Origin: Oscarella lobularis
Taxonomy: Eukaryota; Porifera; Homoscleromorpha; Homosclerophorida; Oscarellidae
Assembly (NCBI RefSeq): GCF_947507565.1
Contig: NC_089176.1
Coordinates: 3,410,001-3,474,000 of the forward strand
Length of the DNA stretch: 64,000 bases
Direction: 5' to 3'
Below are positions 56,573 to 64,000 of this stretch, one piece after another (within the stretch, counting starts at the first letter, position 1; each line of letters begins with the position of its first letter). Position numbers and translations under genes: made by a program. The notes below the pieces were generated by a model. That model saw only the letters and a program-made list of their open reading frames with translations, made no database searches and was not told where the DNA came from.

Positions 56573-57005
56573 ATGACAATCTCGAACTCGGTCAGAAAAC
56601 TCGGACTTGTGAGAAAGCATCGACACGAAAAGAAGGCGAAAGGCGTTGAAAGTAAAGATAATTGACAGAAAGAAACAAAACAGAATGTTATTCTAGAACA
56701 ATCATACGCTTTTCTAATCGTCTTGGATTTCGAGTCAACCTAGTCAGCCTACTCGACCAGAAATTAGTTGAGCATGATCTCATCTCGAGTGCGAGCTTGT
56801 TTTTTCTTCATTCGAATTTCCCGACGTTTTTTTAAAAGATTGAATTCGAATTTCAAGAGTGCACGTCCACCCAACGTGAAATCCTCTCACCTGAGTGAAT
56901 TCTGTCAAAAATTCAGCAGGTAACCGTGGATGACTCTAAGTATTCGCACATGTACGTTAGAGGTTCCTTGGGCAGTAGTAGGCTTTGTCTTTTGAAAGTG
57001 TGCTT
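56573..57005 (+). pseudogene. ERI2: Truncated ERI2 exonuclease copy
   Basis: This stretch is clearly homologous to the first three exons of the intact ERI2 gene at 61690-62795. The first exon is conserved (MTISNSVRKLGLVRKHRHEK). The second keeps QSYAFLIVLDFEST and then hits a stop where the intact copy has Cys-Trp. The third carries an internal deletion and frame loss, though SEFCQK is recognisable. The fourth to sixth exons, which complete the exonuclease core, are missing: homology ends near 57005 and the region then passes into GPCR promoter sequence. It is therefore a decayed duplicate. It lies divergent from MEIG1, about 200 bp from its ATG. Confidence 0.88.
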
Positions 57006-57311
57006 TTAAAACGTGATCTCAAACTGTACGGCTCTGGGCACGTGAATTCGCATAATCTGCCGCGGTGATCTCACCACGGTCTTACAAATCAGTCGCTTAG
57101 AAATCTTTTCACAGTAAAACTGAAATCCTGGGCTTGTAATGACCTCTAATGGAACGGAATTTTTTCACAATTTCCTAAAAATTTTCTCCTTTTAACGGAC
57201 AAAGCTTTTCATGCCATACACCGCCGCTGGGCGCAGGACGCGTGGGCATGTATCGTTTGTTTGTCACAGGTCATTCCATAGGTGTTTCATTTTCCGGTCT
57301 GGCGTGGCGAC

Positions 57312-60300
57312 ATGGCGACAACAGTGATCCTACTGCTGCTACTCATCGGATACATGGCATCGTCAGTGGGCGGCGCCTGCAATGAACCAAGCACAAATGA
57401 TTTGTACAATGAAGCGCACAACGTTATCGGACTTCCGCCAGGATCATGGCAAGGCGTTCAGCGCTATAACAATTGCCTCGCGTATGACGCCCAGCGAGCC
57501 TTTCGCAGTCTTGCCGCCACTATCGTTCTTCATAACGTGAATACACCGATGCAGTTTCCCGTTCGAGTTCAAGCGGCTTGCGTTGGTTCGACTGTGAAGT
57601 TCAACGTGACGGCGAATCAGAGAGATTTGATTTTGCGCAACGAGACGAGCTACTGCGGCGAATGTTTGCCATTTCCGACGAACTCGAGCGATTCGTTCGT
57701 CGCTCCGTGCGTCCGTAAGTCGAGGGGTGGGAAGGCGCTAAAGGCGGCAGTTTCGATGGGCGGCAGTTTCGAAGGGGGCGACAGTTTCGAAGGGGAGGCG
57801 AGACAGTTTCAAAGGGGGCGACGACAGTTTCGAAGGGGGCGACAGTTTCAAAGGGGGCGACAGTTTCAATGAGCGTTTCTTTTCTTCCACAGCTTGCCAC
57901 GACGATTGCGCCGGCCCCTGCTCCGGCTTGACAGCGTCGGACTGCCTCGCTTGTCGGAACAACACAAACGACGACGTGTGTGTGAAGTGCGGCGCAAACG
58001 AGCGCCCCGCCTTGAACGGCACGTGCGTGTGCGCCGGCGCTTGGGCCGGCCCCCAATGCACAAGTAAGATTTCACATAGAGGTTTTACATAGAATTTTGC
58101 AAACAGTCTCTCGTAATTCTAATTCTAATTTGTTTCATCTCTTCTTCCCTCAAGCGTGCACTTTGTCTTGCTTCAACGGCGCGGTGCCGCAGTCCGATTG
58201 CAATTCGTGTGCGTGCGCATTCGGCTATACTGGTCGTCTCTGCGAGACGAAAGTGGACGAATGCGCCTCGCAACCGTGTCACAACGACGGCACGTGCGTT
58301 GCCGGCTATTCGTGCATATGCTTCGCCGGGTTTACAGGATTGCACTGCGAAACGAACGTCAACGAGTGTGCGTCGACTCCCTGCGCCAACGGCGGCACGT
58401 GCATGGATTTAACCGACGACTTCGCGTGTTCGTGTGTCGCCGGATATACGGGAATGCTCTGCGAGACGGAACTGCGACCATCTATGCGACCGTGCGAGTC
58501 GAATCCTTGTCTAAACAACGGCACGTGCACGGCGAGTGGCGCCGATTTCGTCTGCACCTGCCCGAATCAATTTACCGGCACGTCGTGTGAGACGAATGTG
58601 CTGAGCTGCGAAGCCAATGCCTTCCGATGCAAGAACGGGTCCGCGTGTTCACCCGATTGCGTCGTTTGTCGGGCTGTTGAAGAAAGCACGCCGTATGGAA
58701 ACTTTTCGTGGCCTGACGTTTCTCTTGGTCAAGTCCACGCTCTGCCTTGCCCTGACAACAACCCTGCTGCGGGCGTTGCTACGCGAACTTGCGAGGATTC
58801 AATTGTAGGCTTTCCGCGTTGGAGCGACACGAATATCGAAGGTTGCCGTAATATCAACGACACGTCCAAGTCTCTGGAACTTTTGGCTGAAGTGAGATGG
58901 TTGCATTTTTTCGATGTCTTCTCAATTATTTGTGCAGGTGCAAATCTCTAATCAGACTGTTCTCTTTGTACTTCAAGCGACGTCGGGAGCGACAAGGAAT
59001 AAGGAAAATCTTGTGGAAACAGACGTCGTTAACGTAGGACTCATTCTTTCCAACGTTTCTGTTCTTAAAACGTTTCAGCAGAACGTAAATATTAATATTA
59101 TTTTTCAGTTTCCCCCAGTTACATATCTGCTGGGATTTTTAGGTTGTAGAAAACGTTGTGGAGATTGTAAGCAACATTCTTGAAACGAGCAATGATGTAC
59201 TGTTTAATGCTCAACTGAGGGATCAGTCAAGCACCAGGTGAGCGGCGGAGAAAAACCGTTCGTTTTTTATAGCTATAGTAGCAATTTTTTAATTTATAGA
59301 ATTTACCGTTCTGTTGAACAAATTGCGACCAGAGCTGTTCTTCCAAAGAACGTTTCCTACGTGTCTTTGACTGGACGAAACTTTGCTATTGACTTCTATG
59401 ATCCTTCAACCACTTCCGACGGCGGATTTTCTGGTTATTCGTTTGGCTTGAAACGACCTTCACCCAGTATTCCTCTCTCTCCCACCGACGAACTGAACGA
59501 CGATCAGCTCTTTCGACAGTCAGGTCCCTTGAATAGTGACATATCGTTTGAAGCAGCGATCTACCTACCGAATGATGTTTTTCAAGCTCCCAATGCCAAC
59601 GGCAGCGTGACTAAAGAGCGTCTAACTTTTTTCTATTACCAGAATAGCAAGCTTTTTCAACCAACTGAAATCAGTCCGACTGAAAGAAACGCTGGTGACG
59701 GTAACGGCGGCGGTGGCGGCGCACCTGACCTTCGCCGAATTCAATCAAACAGGACTGTAGCAACGCGCGTAATTGGAGCAATTGTGGGAACGACAGAGAA
59801 GTTGAATCTTTCGTCTCCGATCGAGATTACGTTTGCGGCGTTGAATTTGGTACATGTGCATACCCCCATTGAATGTCTTTCTTCACTTTGTTCCTGTTAC
59901 TGCTATTTTTTAGACAATATCGTATGCAAACGATTCCTGCTCGTCTTGGAGCGCCAAACGCGATAGTACGCACAAAACGCCGCAAGCGATTTTTTGGTTA
60001 ACATTTTGTATACGTAGACGATTATGGTGAATGGACTGACTATGGCTGCACTTTGATCGGTTCGAATGGCAAGGAATTTACGTGCAGTTGCACTCATCTG
60101 ACCAACTTTGCTGTACTCGTTGTACGTTTTGGGTTGAAAGTTCGAGGGCGGCGGCGAAAATCTTATACTGTGCTCTTCTGCAGGATCCTTACGAAGGCAA
60201 AGGAATAAGCAAAGAAAGCGCTTTTGCGCTTTCTATCATTTCATACATTGGTTGCTCTCTGTCGCTGCTCGGGCTCACTGTTACCGTCATAACCTATCTC

Positions 60301-61396
60301 TCTATAAAGTAAGAGAAGAGTACAGTTTAATTGTTGTTCCTAACTTCGTTAATTAAAAAACTTTCTTTAGAAAGTTGCGAAAAGAACGACCGGGTAAAAT
60401 TCTTATCAATCTGTGCATAGCAATGATTTTTGGCTTGGCTTTCTTCGTCGCTTATGCCGTAAATTGGGGCAATAGTGCCATGTGCACGGCGACGGCATTT
60501 CTTCTGCACTACTTTTGGCTGGCGTCAATCTGCTGGATGGGCGTTGAGGGAGTCAACATGTACATGAGCCTCGTTAGAGTTTTGGGCACCTACGTTCATC
60601 GATTTGTTTTGAAAGCGGGCCTTGTCGCTTGGGGTATGTATTGGCCGCCGCTACACGAGCTGCCGCACGCCTGTTAGAAACTGAAGTCTTTATTTTTAGG
60701 TCTTCCTCTTCTTGTGATTGCTGCAACAGCCGCAGGTGACTATGACAACGGATACAAGAAGACCGATGAAAGCGTAATGTAAGAGTTTATCACGACAGCT
60801 AGTTCTTCCTGGAAGGATGGCCTTTTTTGTTTAGCTGTCGTCTGAGCGTTCCATTATTTTACGGCTCTTTCTACGGTATCTTGGCCATCATTCTTATATT
60901 TGACATCATTATTTTTGTATTGGTTATGCGAACGATAACAAAGCGAAGCAAAGCTCTTGGTATAGCCAAACGAAAAAAGCAGAACAACGCAAGACGGGCC
61001 ATAGCTGTCAGTATTCTTCTTGGCTGCAACTGGATATTTGCCGTGACGGCTTCGGACGACGAAACTGGTGCCACAGTTCGGCTTGTCTTTGACTATCTAT
61101 TTGCCATTACGGCGTCATTTCAAGGATTCCTGATTTTTGTTTTTCATTGTTTTTTGCGTGAAGAGGTGCGTCAGGCATGGAAGACGATGCTCTGTTTTCG
61201 ACGAAGCGTCTTGGATTCTAGTACGGATACGGGAAAGGCTCTCAATTTGTCGCACACTCCTGCTTCTCACTCAAATTTGGGTACCACAAGCATTTCGTCG
61301 CCTGGCTCAAACTTAGCGGTAGCCAATCCTGTGGCAATTGAGATGGCCAAGATGAAGGAAGATGGAGCGCTTGGAGATTCGGACCAAGCCGCCTAA
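57312..61396 (+). CDS. EGF-repeat adhesion GPCR, copy 1
   Basis: About twelve exons from ATG 57312 to TAA 61394-61396. The signal peptide is [20 protein letters not shown]. An unrecognised module of about 110 aa with paired Cys follows ([15 protein letters not shown]). Next are a Cys-rich segment (CHDDCAGPCSG) and four to five EGF repeats (DECASQPCHNDGTC, NECASTPCANGGTC, PCESNPCLNNGTC), a hormone-receptor-like stretch (CPDNNPAAGVATRTC) and a GAIN domain closed by a GPS motif (CSCTHLTNFAVLV, autoproteolysis expected at His-Leu/Thr). Seven helices follow: the first is SIISYIGCSLSLLGLTV, the third HYFWLASICWMGVEGVN, the sixth ISILLGCNWIF-like. The tail is Ser-rich. It is a family B2 receptor. 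Intron 1 holds a minisatellite (57748-57870). It is the tandem partner of the gene at 63147. Confidence 0.92.
57748..57870. repeat. Intronic minisatellite
   Basis: About seven imperfect units of an 16-22 bp G-rich motif (cagtttcgaagggggcga) lie inside the first intron of GPCR copy 1. The equivalent intron of copy 2 (63553-63617) has no array, so the expansion followed the duplication. Confidence 0.85.
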
Positions 61397-61689
61397 TTTT
61401 TTAGCACACATTGCGCACGTGACTTGCATGTTGGTGACCTCGTTTATTGGATGGTTTTAGTTGTTTTGTTTTGTACGGCTGCGTGTAGCTTTGTTATCTT
61501 GCTACAAGTTTATTTCTGCAATCTAAAAATAGCAGTTCGTAGAGCCCGGATAACTTCAGAAAAAGATGGCCGTTCACTAGAACGTTGGTACACTAACAGA
61601 GAGCCGGAACACTCGAAAATATACCCGAAGAAGTTACAAAAGCATGTCTACGAAACGTCTAGCCAGGTATTGAAGCTCCGATGCCTAAA

Positions 61690-62795
61690 ATGACGATCAA
61701 CTCGAACTTGGTCAGAAAACTCGGACTTGTGAGAAAGCATCGCCACGAAAAGAAGGCGAAAGGCGCTGAAAGTACAGTAGTAAGATAACGACGAGGAAAA
61801 AACGAAACGAAGTCTTGTTTTAGAGCAATCGTACGCTTTTTTGATCGTCTTGGATTTCGAGTCAACCTGCTGGAAGAATCGCAAAGAAAAGCGACCAGAA
61901 ATCAGTTGAGCACGCAGGAATCGTCAACGATCTCATCTCGAGCGCGAGCCCGTTTTTTTCTCCAGTCGAATTTCCCGCCGTTTTGCTAAACGTCGCTAGC
62001 GGCGAAATCGAATCCAAATTTCAAGAGTACGTCCAACCAACGGAAAATCCTCACCTGAGTGAATTTTGTCAAAAATTCACCGGAATTCAACAGGTAACCG
62101 TGGACCACTCTATTCATATATGTATGTACGTTAGAGGTTCCTAGTAGTAGGTAGGCTAGTAGGTTTGTCTTCTGAAAGTGTGCTGGCCCTCAAACTTACT
62201 CGAGTCACAATTTTCATAGAATCAAGTTACTGATAGTGCTCCACTGTCAGCCGTCTTGCGATTGTTCCTCGACTGGATAAAACGGCTGGAAAGAGAAAAG
62301 GACTTTGTGTGTGCGGGAAGCGACGGGCAGAGCGAAAACGAGAAGCGGTGCACACTTGTCACGTGGTCAGGTAAGGAAAACCTCGAGGACGAGTGAACGA
62401 AAATTCGCCATACGTATTCCAGACTGGGATTTGGGCGTCTGTCTTCACTACGAATGCAAGAGAAAGCAAATACGTAAGCCCGCTATCTTCAATACGTGGA
62501 TTGACCTCCGTGCCACCTATCGAGTCAGTGAGCTCATTTTCTGGTCTAACTCTAAGCCAAACGTGTGTGCCGTATTCAGAGTTTTTATGAGAGAATTCCC
62601 CGTGGTCTTAATGGCGCTCTTGAGGATCTTGGATTAGAGTTTGAAGGCCGGCAGCACTCGGGACTGGACGATGCAAAGAATACGGCGAAACTGTGTTGGC
62701 AAATAATTCAGGACGGCTGCATTCTTTTACCGACCGCCAGTTCGAATCCACCGGCGCCAGTAGTACAGCGACCAGCACTGAAAGAGAAGCAGTAG
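61690..62795 (+). CDS. ERI2: ERI2-type 3'-5' exoribonuclease
   Basis: Six exons read in a closed frame: 61690-61771, 61824-61904, 61966-62093, 62220-62370, 62423-62523 and 62580-62795, totalling 252 aa. The N-terminus (NLVRKLGLVRKHRHEK) matches the ERI2 start (LARQLGLIRRKS in human). The DEDDh core is present: LIVLDFESTCW (first D and E), EFPAVLLN, YVQPTENPHLSEFC, TGIQQ, DWDLG (second D) and GRQHSGLDDAKNTA (His and last D). It ends IIQDGCILLPT plus a short tail. ERI-family enzymes trim structured RNA 3' ends. Human ERI2 carries a long C-terminal extension with a zinc finger that is absent here. This is the intact partner of the pseudogene at 56573-57005. Confidence 0.92.
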
Positions 62796-63146
62796 CAGAG
62801 CAGATCTTGAGGGCGCGGTTTGTAGCAAATTGAGTGCTGGAGCAAAAGCAGGTAAGAAGGGCTAGAGATACAGTAGGATCGATCATGGCAGTGATAGTCA
62901 AGACTAAGACACGCTAATGAAAATTTTATAGCCATAGAGAGGAGTCTATAAATGGACTCATTGTAATGGACCTCCAACGGAAAGGAATTTTTTCCCAAAT
63001 ATCTTTTTCTAACGAACGGAAGTTCTGATGTCATACACCTCCACTGGTACAAGTGCGCACGACGCGTGGGCATGCATCGTTGTTGTGTACGGACGTTGCG
63101 TGGGGGAGCTACATTCATAGGTGTGGCCCGGTCCTGGCGCGGCGAC
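62796..63146. promoter_or_regulatory. Upstream region of GPCR copy 2
   Basis: From about 62950 this matches the sequence upstream of GPCR copy 1 (from about 57140), including the gacgcgtgggcatg block and the tggcgNggcgacATGGCG start context. The shared promoter segment was therefore duplicated with the gene. Confidence 0.6.
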
Positions 63147-64000
63147 ATGGCGGTGACAACAACAACAACGATCCTACTGCTGCTACTCATCGGATGCATG
63201 ACGTCGTTTGTAGACGGCACCTGCAAAGAACCGAGCACAAACGATTTGTACAATGAGGCGCTGAACGTCAACGGACTCCCGTCAGGGTCGTGGCAAGGCG
63301 ATCAGCGCTATAACAATTGCCTCGCGTACGACGCTCAGCAAGCCCTTCGCAGTCTTGCCGTCACCGTCGTTCTTAAAACCGTGAATGGACAGATGCAGTT
63401 TCCCGTTCGAGTTCAAGCGGCTTGTGTTGGTTCGACTGTGGAGTACAACGTGACGACGAATCAGACAGCTTTGCGCAACGAGACGAGCTACTGCGGCGAT
63501 TGTTTGCCGTTTCCGACGAACCCGAGCGATCCGTTTGTCGCTCCGTGCGTCCGTAAGTCTCAAGGGGGCGGGTTGGGGGGCGGCATTCGATGGGCGTCGC
63601 TTTTTTCTCTCCCACAGCTTGTCACGACGAATGCGCCGGCCCCTGCTACGGCACGACGGCGTCGGACTGTTTCGCTTGTCGAAACAACACGGACGACGGC
63701 GTGTGCGTTTCGAAGTGCGGCGCAAACAAGCGTCCCGCCTCGAACGGCACGTGCGTGTGCGCCGACGCTTGGGCTGGACCCCAATGCCAAAGTAAGAAGA
63801 AAGAAAATCAGAATCATAATAATTTTAATCTATTCTTTTCTCGAAGTGTGCACTTTGTCTTGTTTCAACGGTGGGTCGTCGCAGGCGCCGTTGAATTGCT
63901 ATTCGTGCTCGTGCCCATCCGGCTATACAGGTCGCCTCTGCGAGACGAACGTCGACGAATGCGTCTCCCAGCCGTGTCTCAACGACGGAACGTGCGTTGA
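63147..64000 (+). CDS. EGF-repeat adhesion GPCR, copy 2 (5' part)
   Basis: Three exons are visible: 63147-63552, 63618-63791 and 63847 to the window end, in the same phases as copy 1. The signal peptide is [19 protein letters not shown]. The N-terminal module is strongly conserved with copy 1 ([49 protein letters not shown]), as is the Cys-rich segment ([11 protein letters not shown]). The EGF repeats begin with [19 protein letters not shown]. The gene is cut by the window edge, so the GAIN and membrane parts are not seen; identity as a receptor is inferred from copy 1. Confidence 0.85.
   Translation, partial: MAVTTTTTILLLLLIGCMTSFVDGTCKEPSTNDLYNEALNVNGLPSGSWQGDQRYNNCLAYDAQQALRSLAVTVVLKTVNGQMQFPVRVQAACVGSTVEYNVTTNQTALRNETSYCGDCLPFPTNPSDPFVAPCVRKSQGGGLGGGIRWASLFSLPQLVTTNAPAPATARRRRTVSLVETTRTTACAFRSAAQTSVPPRTARACAPTLGLDPNAKVRRKKIRIIIILIYSFLEVCTLSCFNGGSSQAPLNCYSCSCPSGYTGRLCETNVDECVSQPCLNDGTCV

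Noticed and set aside
1-64000. Retroelement or virus-derived sequence
   Set aside because: No reverse transcriptase, integrase, capsid or envelope motif and no LTR pair was recognised anywhere in the window.

Overview
The window reads as a gene-dense animal nuclear genome. Genes are split by GT-AG introns mostly about 45-65 nt long, intergenic spacers are often 50-600 bp, and neighbouring genes lie on both strands. The gene set (adhesion GPCR with EGF modules, TRPC-type channel, CARD adaptors, F-type lectins, RRN3, COX11, mitochondrial aconitase, PNKP, MEIG1, ERI2) is metazoan. Very short introns, tandem lectin genes and CARD/kelch combinations suggest a marine non-bilaterian, most likely a sponge (homoscleromorph-like). 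The taxon is an inference, not a measurement.

Layout. 1-0.5 kb: last exons of an SH3 protein. 0.9-4.6 kb (-): secreted right-handed beta-helix protein in about 23 small exons. 5.8-18.6 kb (+): five tandem genes, each encoding a signal peptide, three F-type lectin domains and one fibronectin type II domain, interrupted by an AlaX-type alanyl-tRNA editing gene at 12.5-13.6 kb. 19.1-20.1 kb (+): aldo-keto reductase. 20.2-24.1 kb (-): two CARD-coiled-coil genes. 24.3-27.1 kb (-): secreted GH3 glycosidase with an N-terminal ricin-type lectin region. 27.3-31.1 kb (-): mitochondrial aconitase. 31.9-33.5 kb (+): cytosolic kelch protein. 33.7-37.2 kb (-): receptor kinase with a kelch ectodomain. 37.5-38.4 kb (+): COX11. 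38.8-42.6 kb (+): TRPC-like channel. 42.8-44.5 kb (+): unrecognised gene. 44.8-47.6 kb (+): RRN3. 47.7-49.8 kb (+): a CARD gene and a CARD-kelch gene. 49.9-52.5 kb (+): PNKP. 52.5-55.1 kb (+): coiled-coil/CAP-Gly/transglutaminase-like protein. 55.2-55.6 kb (+): small cysteine-rich candidate. 56.0-56.4 kb (-): MEIG1. 56.5-64 kb (+): a two-copy tandem duplication of an [ERI2 + adhesion GPCR] unit, in which the first ERI2 copy is a truncated pseudogene and the second GPCR runs off the window.

Functional themes: (i) extracellular glycan recognition and processing (15 F-type lectin domains, GH3 with lectin region, beta-helix protein); (ii) death-fold signalling (four CARD genes in two pairs, one fused to kelch repeats); (iii) receptors with unusual architectures (kelch receptor kinase, EGF adhesion GPCR); (iv) conserved housekeeping genes between them. 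The observations I rate highest are the lectin array with selective loss of fucose-binding residues in two paralogues, the CARD-kelch gene beside a CARD paralogue, the CAP-Gly/transglutaminase fusion, and the ERI2/GPCR duplication with one decayed ERI2. No tRNA, rRNA, CRISPR, LTR or capsid-bearing element was recognised.
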